A stretch of DNA of 64,000 nt, taken from a bacterium. GTDB taxonomy: Bacteria > Bdellovibrionota > UBA1018. The notes under the pieces were generated by a model. It searched no databases. It saw nothing but the letters and a program-made list of their open reading frames with translations, and had not been told where the DNA came from. The stretch spans positions 26,220-90,219 of the forward strand of contig JAIEMT010000008.1 of NCBI GenBank assembly GCA_019751945.1. The letters run 5' to 3'. Of the stretch, positions 16,698-24,708 are shown piece after piece. A program made the translations under genes and the position numbers. Positions within the stretch are counted from its first letter, which is position 1; each line of letters starts with the position of its first letter.

Positions 16698-18152
16698 ATG
16701 TTCACGGCTTTGAATTGGAGAGAAATCGAAACTCTCGTGACGCATCTGCGCAGCACTCTGGAAATGGACTCTGGTCGCCACTACCGGGTGGATCGCATCG
16801 TGGTTCCGACGCGTCCTCGATTCCCTGCGCGGTATTTAAAAGGAGAGTGGCTCATTCGCCTCCGGGCGCGTCAAGATGATCGGGCGCTTCTCATCAGCGT
16901 GCGTCCTCGAAGCACCTATTTCGCACTTCTCGAAAAAAATTTAGAAGCTGCAGCGAGCGCCACTCGTTCGGGCTTTGATCTCGAACTCAATAAGCACTTG
17001 AAAGACGCGAAGCTAATCGACATCGAAGCCTTACCTCAAGAACGCGTGGTGATTTTCACTTTTGCTACCGCCGAGGGTGAAACCTTAGGTCTTGTGCACA
17101 CGTTGATTCCGGCTGCTCCCGAAGCGCTGCTCGTAAAAAAGAAAAAAGGTGCAGCGGCTTGGCCTATTATTACTCGCAGCCGAATCACGGCGAAGGAAAA
17201 GGAATACCGAATTCCTACTCAAGGAAAGCCCCCGAAGACTTTAGAAATTCGTCGAGAGGCAGAGAGTCTAAAAGCTTTTTCAAAATTAGTGGAAACAGAA
17301 CTCGACCGGGAAGCCTTTGAAATTAGAACTCTCCGCATCGAAAAAGAAATCAAAAGTCTACAAAAGCATTTAAAGGAGCGAGTGGACCAGGGAAAAAAGG
17401 CTGCCGAGCATGCTCGGACAGAGCCCGATTGGCAGAGTTTCGGAGACCTGCTCAAAGCGAATCTGGGAAATCAGTTCAAAAGCTATGAAACAGGGAAGCC
17501 TCTGGATATTCCCCGCGATCCAAAACTCAACGAATCACAACAGGTTCAGGAATTTTATAAAAAGGAGCGTAGAAAAAAGCGCCGCCTCGAGGAAGCGTTA
17601 GCACGAGGACAAGCGGCTCAGGAAAAATCTCACGCCTCCGAGAAATTAACCCAAGGCTTAGCGAAAATAGATTCAGGAGACTGGAAGGCGCTCGAAGCCT
17701 TAGAAAAGTCCCTGCCCCATCTTGGAATTGCTCCAGGTGAAGAGGGCAAACAGAAAACTAAAACCTCGACCTGGCCGGGACGCTCTTTTGTTTCCAAAGA
17801 CGGCGTCACGATTTTCGTTGGCCGCACGAAAGATGAAAACTTGGAACTCACTTTCAAATGCGCGCGCGGAAATGACCTCTGGATGCACGTTCGGGGAAGA
17901 CCCGGTGCACACACGCTCATCCCCACCCAAAGTGGGAAGTCCGTACCCTTAGAAACCCTGCTCGACGCGGCGGCGTTGACTGTTTTTTATAGTGGGGGGC
18001 AGAATTGGGGTAAAACAGAAGTGGATTACACTTTTAAGAAATATGTGAAGCGAATCAAGGATTCCACCGAAGCCAGCTACACACACAACAAGACGTTGAT
18101 TGTTGAACCGAGCCCCGAACGAATCAAAAGGCTTATCCCACAAAATTCTTAA
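16698..18152 (+). CDS. NFACT (RqcH/Rqc2-like) RNA-binding protein
   Basis: The C-terminal part (from about residue 355) is an NFACT-R domain: SKDGVTIFVGRTKDENLELTF, then NDLWMHVRGRPGAHTLI, then LDAAALTVFYSGGQNWGKTEVDYT and a final TLIVEPS. The N-terminal ~190 residues fit NFACT-N, and a long charged coiled-coil region lies at about 195-330. RqcH-type proteins bind stalled 50S-peptidyl-tRNA complexes and add C-terminal alanine tails. At 484 aa this one is shorter than Bacillus RqcH and seems to lack a clear helix-hairpin-helix part, so tailing activity is uncertain. The ATG at 16698 is preferred over the TTG at 16680. Its end overlaps the convergent nucleotidyltransferase gene by 20 nt. Confidence 0.83.
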   Translation: MFTALNWREIETLVTHLRSTLEMDSGRHYRVDRIVVPTRPRFPARYLKGEWLIRLRARQDDRALLISVRPRSTYFALLEKNLEAAASATRSGFDLELNKHLKDAKLIDIEALPQERVVIFTFATAEGETLGLVHTLIPAAPEALLVKKKKGAAAWPIITRSRITAKEKEYRIPTQGKPPKTLEIRREAESLKAFSKLVETELDREAFEIRTLRIEKEIKSLQKHLKERVDQGKKAAEHARTEPDWQSFGDLLKANLGNQFKSYETGKPLDIPRDPKLNESQQVQEFYKKERRKKRRLEEALARGQAAQEKSHASEKLTQGLAKIDSGDWKALEALEKSLPHLGIAPGEEGKQKTKTSTWPGRSFVSKDGVTIFVGRTKDENLELTFKCARGNDLWMHVRGRPGAHTLIPTQSGKSVPLETLLDAAALTVFYSGGQNWGKTEVDYTFKKYVKRIKDSTEASYTHNKTLIVEPSPERIKRLIPQNS

Positions 18153-19596
18153 CAACGAATTCTAGGGCTTCCTCTTTCGAGTGCAGCTTTTTTTCAAGCG
18201 CCAGATCTTCGATGGTTCTCAAAATTTCAGAAAATTTCGGACCCGGTGAAAGCCCCAGCTGAATCAAATCCTCACCGCTAATGAGCTTGGCTTCACCTTC
18301 GAGTTTCGCGCGCTTCTGATATTCGTCATAACGAGAGGCACAAAATTCGTAGAACGCAAGATTCCCGTCGGTGGCAGTCGCTTCTGCGCGGTAGAGCTTC
18401 AGCAGCTGGTCAAACCCCGGCTGCCGGATGAATCGTTGCAGAGTGGACTCCCGCATCTGAAACACTTCGCGAAACTTCAGATGCTCTTCTACCATCCACG
18501 CAATGACATCGATATCCGACTTCGCCATCTTCAGACGCTCGCCAATGTCCTTGGCAATCTTAGCTCCATCGAGTTCGTGGGCATTGAAGTTTTTCTTACT
18601 GCTACGACGAGCAGCAATCGGCTTTCCAATATCTTGAAGCAAGGCCGCCCAAGCCAGCTGTGGCATTCGAGCTTCATTTTGTTTTGCCAGAACATCGACC
18701 ACCTTGAGAGTGTGACTCCACACATCCCCGTCGCCCGGACTGTTCTGAAAGTTTTCCAATCCCTTGAGCTTGTCGAGCTCGGGTAAAATATGAACCAGTA
18801 ATCCCAGGTCGGAAAGCAGCTTCAAAGCCTTCATCGGACGAGGCCCTGTCCACATCAGCGTGAGCTCATCGCGAACTCTTTCGCCACTCACTTTCGAAAT
18901 GAGGCGCGCGCGCGCGCGAATTGCGTCTGCAGTAGCCGGATCGAGATCAAAACCCAAGTAAGTTGAAAATCGCACCGCACGGAGCAAGCGTAAGGCGTCT
19001 TCTTTGAAACGCTCCATCGGATTTCCGATGGCACGAATCACTTTCTTTCGAAGATCATCGATTCCGTCTACCACATCGAGAATTCGAGCAGTTTTAGGAT
19101 CATAGAATAAGCCGTTGATGGAAAAGTCACGGCGACGCGCATCCTCTGTCGGACCCGCAAACAAAATCCCTGTGGGATGGCGATGGTCCTTGTACTCGAG
19201 ATCTTTTCTGAAAGTCGCGATCTCCAAAAACGGGGAACGGCTATCTTCGACAGGAACTTTGATCACGCCAAATGCTTTCCCCACGGTGACGGCATTCGGA
19301 AACAAGCGCACTAAATCGTCAGGGCTCGCACTGGTAGCAATGTCGTGATCCTTCGTCTTCTTCGTCCATTCCGGACCTAAGAGAAAATCCCGAACGCTCC
19401 CACCCACAATGTAGGCGATGTGACCGGCATCATCGAGAATTTGAAGCGCTTGGCGAACCGAGGTTGGAAAATTAAACGGACGATCAGTCCGGATCCACTT
19501 CGTAGTTTGCCCCAGTACGCGGGTCTCGGTAGTGGCTTTTAACAACGGGGTCTTTGATGTTTTTTGCGGCTTGGGTGCCGTCCGTTTCTTTTTCAC
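18133..19596 (-). CDS. CCA-adding enzyme / poly(A) polymerase family nucleotidyltransferase
   Basis: A class II tRNA nucleotidyltransferase fold: the GG motif and carboxylates are in YIVGGSVRDFLLG and KDHDIATSAS, followed by FGVIKV, RRDFSINGLFYD and the neck sequence EDALRLLRAVRFSTYLGF. An HD-like domain follows (WSHTLKVVDVL, WAALLQDIGKP), as in long CCA-adding enzymes. The sequence cannot decide whether it adds CCA to tRNA or poly(A) to RNA. The only workable start is the GTG at 19596, with AAAGG 12 nt upstream; this forces a 113-nt overlap with the small acidic ORF upstream. The first ~35 residues are basic and low in complexity. Confidence 0.88.
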   Translation of the reverse strand: MKKKRTAPKPQKTSKTPLLKATTETRVLGQTTKWIRTDRPFNFPTSVRQALQILDDAGHIAYIVGGSVRDFLLGPEWTKKTKDHDIATSASPDDLVRLFPNAVTVGKAFGVIKVPVEDSRSPFLEIATFRKDLEYKDHRHPTGILFAGPTEDARRRDFSINGLFYDPKTARILDVVDGIDDLRKKVIRAIGNPMERFKEDALRLLRAVRFSTYLGFDLDPATADAIRARARLISKVSGERVRDELTLMWTGPRPMKALKLLSDLGLLVHILPELDKLKGLENFQNSPGDGDVWSHTLKVVDVLAKQNEARMPQLAWAALLQDIGKPIAARRSSKKNFNAHELDGAKIAKDIGERLKMAKSDIDVIAWMVEEHLKFREVFQMRESTLQRFIRQPGFDQLLKLYRAEATATDGNLAFYEFCASRYDEYQKRAKLEGEAKLISGEDLIQLGLSPGPKFSEILRTIEDLALEKKLHSKEEALEFVVKNFVG

Positions 19597-19840
19597 GGGC
19601 CCGTTTACCTTTCAGCGGTCTCTTGGGGGACACTTTCTTTTCTGGAACTTCTTCTGGTTCGTCATCATCAGCATCATCTGCTGCGTCTCCCTCGGTGTCG
19701 TCTGCTGCATTTGCAGCCGCCGCGACTGCCACTCCCGCCGCGCCAAAAGCACTAGTCGAAAAACTCGGTCCCGAAAAAATCAACAGTACGAGTAACACGC
19801 TTAGTAAGGTGAGATTCATTCTTAGAAAAATAGCAGACAT
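19484..19840 (-). CDS. Small acidic exported protein downstream of ftsK
   Basis: A 118-aa frame with a signal peptide or membrane anchor (NLTLLSVLLVLLIFSGPSF). It continues with an alanine-rich then strongly acidic stretch (DDTEGDAADDADDDEPEEVPE), and ends in a basic and polar tail with SHYRDPRTGANYEVDPD. Its ATG is 3 nt after the ftsK stop, which suggests translational coupling; a second ATG at 19819 is also possible. The last 113 nt overlap the start of the nucleotidyltransferase gene in another frame. The family is not recognised. Evidence that it is real comes from the signal peptide, the codon-plausible tail and the tight spacing. Confidence 0.55.
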   Translation of the reverse strand: MSAIFLRMNLTLLSVLLVLLIFSGPSFSTSAFGAAGVAVAAAANAADDTEGDAADDADDDEPEEVPEKKVSPKRPLKGKRAREKETDGTQAAKNIKDPVVKSHYRDPRTGANYEVDPD

Positions 19841-19843
19841 CGA

Positions 19844-22270
19844 TCATCTCATCAACACTTCACGCGGACGAGCCCCGTCAGCTGGACCAACAATGCCACG
19901 GGTTTCCATAGTTTCTATCATTCGTGCAGCCCGATTGTATCCCACCTTCAGGTGGCGCTGTAAGAAGCTCGCTGAAGCGTGACCATTGCGGCGAACCAGT
20001 TCCACGGCGTCTTGAAAGAGTTGATCATCGCTTTCACCTTCTTCGCCAAACTCGTCAGAATCTTCGTCCTCCACCAAGATTTCATTGCGGTAGGTGGGTT
20101 TGCCTTGCGAGCGAAGGAAGGAAGTAATTTTGTTAATCTCGTCATCGTCCACAAAAGCGCCGTGCAGTCGTAACAGCTGTGACATTCCCGGGGGGATGAA
20201 GAGCATGTCGCCCTGGCCTAACAAACTTTCAGCCCCAGCTCGGTCCAAAATCGTTTTTGAATCGATGTAACTGGCCAGCTGGAAGGAAACGCGTGAGGGC
20301 AAGTTGGCCTTGATCAATCCCGTAATGACATCGGTGGACGGACGTTGAGTCGCAATCACCAAGTGAATTCCCGCAGCACGAGCTTTCTGAGCAATGCGAG
20401 CGATCGAAATTTCCACTTCCTTCTTCGCTACCATCATCAAATCAGCTAACTCGTCGATGATCACTACAACGAACGGCAACTTCCCGATTCTCGGAATTCC
20501 ATTGTCATCTGGCTCGAACGCATCGATCCAATCTGCGCCCGTCATTTGAGCCATGTTCTCAGGCTGATTCTCTTCCGACATGAGCAGATCGCGCACGACG
20601 TCCACTCCCATTTCCTCGACCTTCTGATTGAAGCTCGCAAGATTGCGGGCACCCATCATGGCAAGAACTCGGTATCGACGTTCCATTTCACGCACGGCCC
20701 ACTTCAAAGCCGTGCTGGCATGTTTGGGATCATCCACCACCGGCAGAAGCAAGTGAGGAATATCTTGGTAGCTTCTGAACTCGATGAACTTAGGGTCCAC
20801 TAAAATCATTCGCAACTCATCAGGGCTGAATCGATAGAGAAGCGAACAGATTAAGCCGTTCATGAAAACGGACTTCCCTGCCCCAGTCTGCCCCGCGCAA
20901 AGCAAGTGAGGCATCCGGGTAAGATCCGAAAGGTACGGCTGACCGCTGATATCTTTTCCCATCACCACTGGAATGGTGTGGCGAGTGCCATGAAAATCCG
21001 GATGCTGCAAAAATTCGCGTAAGAAAACAGTCTCGCGAGTTTCACTTGGAATCTCAATCCCGACCACAGACTTTCCAGGGAGTGGGGCCAGAATACGCAC
21101 GCTCTGAGCCGAAAGAGCCATCGAGAGATCATCAGCAAGAGCGGCGATTCTGGAAACCTTCACTCCCGGTCCCGGCTTAAACTCGTAGAGCGTAATCACA
21201 GGGCCGGGTCGAGCGGCCGTGACTTCCCCTTCAATTCCAAAATCCAGAAACTTCTGTTCCAAAATTTTAGAATTCTGCAAAAGCTTGTCACGATCGACCG
21301 AAGAAGTTTGGGTCGGAGGACGACGTAAAAAATCCAGCGCCGGCAATTTCCAAGGACCTACGCGTGTACGAGCAGCCTGAGCCGCCCGCTTAGACGGCTC
21401 TTTTTCAACCGCAGCGGTAATGATTTCGAAAGATTTCTTGGTAGGAGAAACGATTTCTGCTTCTTCAATCTCTTCTCCGGCAAAGACAGCTCCAGATCCA
21501 TACTGTTCAACCGTTTCAGGAATGGGAGATACAAAAGCATCTGCCACTGCCACCGCTTCGGGAGTTTGAAATTTGGGACGCAATCCTTTTTCCAAAACCT
21601 TTTGAAAGAAATCACCCGTAGCACGGGCTATTTTCAAGGAAAGTAGACTTCCCCCATAAACGACTGCCGCTGCACAGAGTTTTGCCAGTTTCAGTCCGTA
21701 TTTCCCGATAAATCGGGCAAATGCGGTGATTACCTTTAATCCGAAAGCCATCAGGCTGAGCGGGGTTGAAAGCGCCAGAGCAATGCAAAAAACGGTGAGC
21801 GAAATCACGCTCGAACCGAGATGATTAAACTGAACCAGCAGCGGATCGGCCAGCAAGATTCCAAAGGCGCCACCCGTCAGAAGCTCCGCTCCCCGATAGT
21901 GCCAAGTTTTCCAATGCAACGTCAGAAACACCGTGAGAGCGACAACGGAGATCGCCATTCCCAAAAAAGTTCCGAGAGTTCGAAGACTGCTTTCCCGTTT
22001 ATGTAAAGTGACCGCCAAGAAAGCCAGTGCTGCCGGAATAAGAAATCCTGCTATTCCAAAAACTTCTAAAAGAGCGGAAGCCCAGAACGCCCCCATCCGC
22101 CCGCAAGCGTTTGCGGCCTTAGCACTGGTATTCGAAAAGAAAGAGGGATCACTTCCGACATAAGTGAGAAGCGAAAAAAGAGTAAAGAGGGCCAAACTTA
22201 CCAGAAGCAAACTTCCTGCTTCGGCCCACCAATTTTTCTGAGGTGCGGGAGAAAATCGGTTTTTCATCAT
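19844..22270 (-). CDS. ftsK: DNA translocase FtsK/SpoIIIE
   Basis: Septal DNA pump that clears chromosome ends from the division plane and activates dimer resolution. About four N-terminal membrane helices (residues ~15-165) are followed by a short linker (~200-320), the alpha/beta motor and a C-terminal gamma winged helix. Walker A is CAGQTGAGKSVFMNGL, Walker B is VVVIIDELADLM, and IATQRPSTDVITGLIKAN is an FtsK hallmark. The gamma domain (residues ~745-800) shows FLQRHLKVGYNRAARMIETME, which reads KOPS-like polarity sites on DNA. At 808 aa it has the compact linker of SpoIIIE rather than the long one of E. coli FtsK. It is divergent from the ROK kinase gene. Confidence 0.96.
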   Translation of the reverse strand: MMKNRFSPAPQKNWWAEAGSLLLVSLALFTLFSLLTYVGSDPSFFSNTSAKAANACGRMGAFWASALLEVFGIAGFLIPAALAFLAVTLHKRESSLRTLGTFLGMAISVVALTVFLTLHWKTWHYRGAELLTGGAFGILLADPLLVQFNHLGSSVISLTVFCIALALSTPLSLMAFGLKVITAFARFIGKYGLKLAKLCAAAVVYGGSLLSLKIARATGDFFQKVLEKGLRPKFQTPEAVAVADAFVSPIPETVEQYGSGAVFAGEEIEEAEIVSPTKKSFEIITAAVEKEPSKRAAQAARTRVGPWKLPALDFLRRPPTQTSSVDRDKLLQNSKILEQKFLDFGIEGEVTAARPGPVITLYEFKPGPGVKVSRIAALADDLSMALSAQSVRILAPLPGKSVVGIEIPSETRETVFLREFLQHPDFHGTRHTIPVVMGKDISGQPYLSDLTRMPHLLCAGQTGAGKSVFMNGLICSLLYRFSPDELRMILVDPKFIEFRSYQDIPHLLLPVVDDPKHASTALKWAVREMERRYRVLAMMGARNLASFNQKVEEMGVDVVRDLLMSEENQPENMAQMTGADWIDAFEPDDNGIPRIGKLPFVVVIIDELADLMMVAKKEVEISIARIAQKARAAGIHLVIATQRPSTDVITGLIKANLPSRVSFQLASYIDSKTILDRAGAESLLGQGDMLFIPPGMSQLLRLHGAFVDDDEINKITSFLRSQGKPTYRNEILVEDEDSDEFGEEGESDDQLFQDAVELVRRNGHASASFLQRHLKVGYNRAARMIETMETRGIVGPADGARPREVLMR

Positions 22271-22305
22271 CTAGCTCTGCTCCCTTCTATGGTACATCTT
22301 TAGAG

Positions 22306-23298
22306 ATGACTCACAAAGCTCGAAAGTCTGCATCAAAAGGTGCCAAAACCTCATCAAAAGAATGCGTCTTGGCATTTGATTTGGGGGGGACGAAGCTTGC
22401 TGCTGGAATCGTCGACGCCGGAGGCAAAATTCTAGAAGAAACTCGAGTCCCCGTTTCTCTGGAATTAGGAAAAGACGCGGTCCTGCAACAAATTTCTGAC
22501 GCTGGTTTGGCTCTCCTTTCCGGTTTTCCCAAAGTTAAAAAAGTGGGAATGGCTTCAGCTGGCCCATTGGATGCTCGAACTGGAACTCTCTTGGATCCCA
22601 TGAATTTCACGAGTACGCGCGAGGGGAGCTGGGGCAAAGTTCCACTCGCATCGATCCTGAAGAAAAGATTGAAGCGCCCCGTCTGGGTTGAAAACGACGC
22701 CGATGCCGCGATTCTCGCCGAAGCCTGGTTGGGAGCTGCGCGTCACCAGAAAGATGCCATGATCCTCACTTTAGGAACGGGGCTGGGTACCGGTATTCTC
22801 GTCGATGGCAAACTCGTTCAGGCTGGACAAGGAATGCATCCGGAAGCGGGCCATCTCACGTTGCGAATCGATGACCCGGAAGTTCTCTGCGGCTGCGGCA
22901 AACGCGGTTGTGCTGAAGCCTTTCTTTCCGGAAAAGGATTCACCGAGCGCGCTCGAAAAAAATTGGGACAACCCAAACTCCAGGGCGAAGACGTCGTGAA
23001 ACTCGCTCAACAGCGAAACGCCCAGGCCCTGCAACTTTTTGCAGACTATGCTCACCTGCTCGCGATGGCGCTCCACACCTACGTCATGCTCTATTGCCCG
23101 AAAGTGATTATTTTTGCGGGAAGCTTTGCGAAAGCTTCAGACTTCTTTCTTCCCAAAGCGACTGCCGAGCTTTATCAACTTCTTTGCACTCGAGAAAATT
23201 GGAAGAACATGATGCCCAAGCTCGAGGTTTCGAAACTTGAAAATCGGTCGGGGCTTTTAGGAGCAGCCTATATTGCGCTCCAGGGAACGACTCGGTGA
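22306..23298 (+). CDS. ROK-family sugar kinase (glucokinase-like)
   Basis: The N-terminal phosphate loop is LAFDLGGTKLAAGIVD and the catalytic aspartate lies in WVENDADAAILAEAW. The zinc site CGCGKRGCAEAF is complete and follows the sugar-contact segment GMHPEAGHLTL. These are the defining ROK features; such enzymes phosphorylate glucose, N-acetylglucosamine, mannose or similar sugars. The canonical E-P-G-H reads E-A-G-H, so the preferred sugar is uncertain. The ATG at 22306 is chosen because the ORF opening further upstream would run into the divergent ftsK start. GGTTTAC repeats begin 9 nt after its stop. Confidence 0.88.
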   Translation: MTHKARKSASKGAKTSSKECVLAFDLGGTKLAAGIVDAGGKILEETRVPVSLELGKDAVLQQISDAGLALLSGFPKVKKVGMASAGPLDARTGTLLDPMNFTSTREGSWGKVPLASILKKRLKRPVWVENDADAAILAEAWLGAARHQKDAMILTLGTGLGTGILVDGKLVQAGQGMHPEAGHLTLRIDDPEVLCGCGKRGCAEAFLSGKGFTERARKKLGQPKLQGEDVVKLAQQRNAQALQLFADYAHLLAMALHTYVMLYCPKVIIFAGSFAKASDFFLPKATAELYQLLCTRENWKNMMPKLEVSKLENRSGLLGAAYIALQGTTR

Positions 23299-23306
23299 CG
23301 GTCGAC

Positions 23307-23361
23307 GGTTTACGGTTTACGGTTTACGGTTTACGGTTTACGGTTTCGGTTTCGGTTTCGG
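23307..23361 (+). repeat. Short tandem array: five GGTTTAC heptamers then three GGTTTC hexamers
   Basis: Perfect heptamers run from 23307 to 23341 and hexamers from 23342 to 23359. The array begins 9 nt after the ROK kinase stop and runs directly into the 3' end of the broken four-helix-bundle copy. In that minus-strand frame the hexamers read as repeated Pro-Lys codons. A longer array of the same GGTTTC hexamer lies at 43915-43968. Confidence 0.92.
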
Positions 23362-23573
23362 ATGGATGAGGCGGTAGAGGCATGCTGCGACGTGGTCTGC
23401 CAAATCTAGCCTGATCCCGTTTAGTGATCCTGCCTGCTCCTTCTGCAATATTGAGAACAACACCTTTCTGAGGTCCTTAAGAGCTGATCTCTCAGTGACG
23501 CTCTGGCCTGAATTGTTTCAACATGGCGATAAAGAGCTACTGCTAAGTCATAAGTTAAAAATCCCTTCGGCAT
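23360..23573 (-). pseudogene. Broken inverted copy of the four-helix-bundle (23S rRNA IVS-type) gene
   Basis: Read on the minus strand from an ATG at 23573, with AAGGAG 7 nt upstream, the sequence starts MPKGFLTYDLAVALYRHVET. It follows the intact copy at 23661 but then changes frame twice and lacks the middle. Recognisable blocks in different frames are VVLNIAEGAGR and then ADHVAACLYRLIHPK, equivalent to VLNIAEGSGK and GGMLYRLVHPK of the intact gene. About 70 codons remain of 98. It ends inside the GGTTTC array. Confidence 0.8.
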
Positions 23574-23705
23574 AAGTGATCTCCTTTTTTGTTTTGAAAA
23601 ATTTGGTCCGTCGCCCTGGGCGTGGGACCAAATTTTTCAAAACAAAAAAGGAGACAAACTATGATCCAGGGATTTTTAACTTATGACTTAGCAGTAGCTC
23701 TTTAT
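23529..23705. repeat. Large inverted repeat (palindrome) joining the two gene copies
   Basis: Inner arms 23581-23609 and 23625-23653 are a perfect 29-bp inverted repeat around a 15-nt centre that itself contains CGCCCTGGGCG. Outer arms 23529-23565 and 23669-23705 are 37 identical bases. A diverged stretch of 15 nt separates inner and outer arms on each side and contains both start codons. Each inner arm ends in AAAAAAGGAG, the ribosome binding site of the gene on its own side, so the two copies share one symmetrical leader. Confidence 0.93.
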
Positions 23706-23957
23706 GACCAATGCGAATCGGTTCAAGCCAAACACTACATCAAAGATCAACTCGTAAGAGCAAGCCTAAGTATTGTTCTCAATATTGCAGAAGGAAGTGG
23801 CAAACCGACCCAGGCAGATCGTCGAAGATTTTATGCCATCGCCCTAGGATCAAACCGAGAAGTCCAAGCTCTACTAGCGATCCTCAAACAATCCACACTC
23901 CTAAAACAAGCCGACCGCCTAGGCGGAATGCTCTACCGCCTAGTTCATCCGAAATAA
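23661..23957 (+). CDS. Four-helix-bundle protein (23S rRNA intervening-sequence protein family)
   Basis: A 98-aa all-helical protein matching the S23/IVP family (PF05635): LTYDLAVALYDQCESV, IKDQLVRASLSIVLNIAEGSGK, RRFYAIALGSNREVQALLAIL and a final LYRLVHPK. The N-I-A-E-G turn and the S-x-x-E segment are family hallmarks. Members occur in 23S rRNA insertions, near diversity-generating retroelements (Avd) and as lone genes; their function is mostly unknown and may involve nucleic-acid binding. The ATG at 23661 has AAGGAG 7 nt upstream. The gene faces away from a broken sister copy across a palindrome and looks horizontally acquired. Confidence 0.87.
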   Translation: MIQGFLTYDLAVALYDQCESVQAKHYIKDQLVRASLSIVLNIAEGSGKPTQADRRRFYAIALGSNREVQALLAILKQSTLLKQADRLGGMLYRLVHPK

Positions 23958-24142
23958 GGCGTGAACATGTACTTGAACCTGAACTGAAACTGTACCGGGG
24001 ATTAAGGCCGTGAGTTCGGCCCATTAGCTCGAACAAGTGTCAAAGACTTAGACAGAGCAATCCGTAAGAATAAGAATGATTTAAGCCAAACCAAATGGGT
24101 CCAGACCTTGCAACCCTTGCTCTAGCAGAGAGGATGTTTTCT

Positions 24143-24658
24143 ATGAAAGTTTCTCATTGGACACTGGTTACAACTGTTTTTTTGGGCGCTCTTGCATCTA
24201 CGAGCCAAGCTCAAGTCGTAAACGAAGATTATGGTGTGCAACTCTATCTGAGAATGCAAGAATTGAACACTTCCACTCCTGACATCTTAACCGGTACTGT
24301 CAACATTCGCACGGAACGGGCAAAAGAAACCCTTGGCGAATGGCTTACGGATCATCCCGTAAGCATTTCATGCTCTAAGAAGAAATCGACGATCACCATC
24401 CCACAGGGTTGGGGACCTAGGGAATACTCCTTTGACTCCTACGCTGCTTGCAAGCGTTCCATTCGTGATGTTGTTTCTCATTTTAAAACCAAACCCAATG
24501 ACCAGCGTGGGACGTACGTATTTCGCTTGGGTTACGGATTGAAAGCAAAAGCAAAGGTTCTTGAAACCTCAATGTACGACTTTGAGGCCGAACAGATTCC
24601 GACCGAAGACGGCCAAGATACTGAACAGGAAAATAGAGAAGCTGCTCCGGCTAACTAA
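24143..24658 (+). CDS. Exported protein of unknown function
   Basis: About 171 aa with a clear signal peptide cleaved near STSQA-QVV. The mature part has no recognised domain. It contains two cysteines (SISCSKKKST, SYAACKRS) that could pair in the periplasm, and ends in an acidic, glutamine-rich tail. The ATG at 24143 is chosen because GAGAGGA lies at good distance upstream; an ATG at 24134 sits too close to it. A near-identical ~21-nt sequence lies on both sides of the gene (23980 and 24678), so it may have arrived as an insertion. Confidence 0.6.
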   Translation: MKVSHWTLVTTVFLGALASTSQAQVVNEDYGVQLYLRMQELNTSTPDILTGTVNIRTERAKETLGEWLTDHPVSISCSKKKSTITIPQGWGPREYSFDSYAACKRSIRDVVSHFKTKPNDQRGTYVFRLGYGLKAKAKVLETSMYDFEAEQIPTEDGQDTEQENREAAPAN

Positions 24659-24708
24659 TGATCGAAGATCTTATCAGTGAACTGAAACCGTAACCGGGTA
24701 TTCAGCGA

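Noticed and set aside
23307..23361. CRISPR-like array
   Set aside because: Units are 6-7 bp with no spacers and no cas genes are near; it is a simple tandem repeat.
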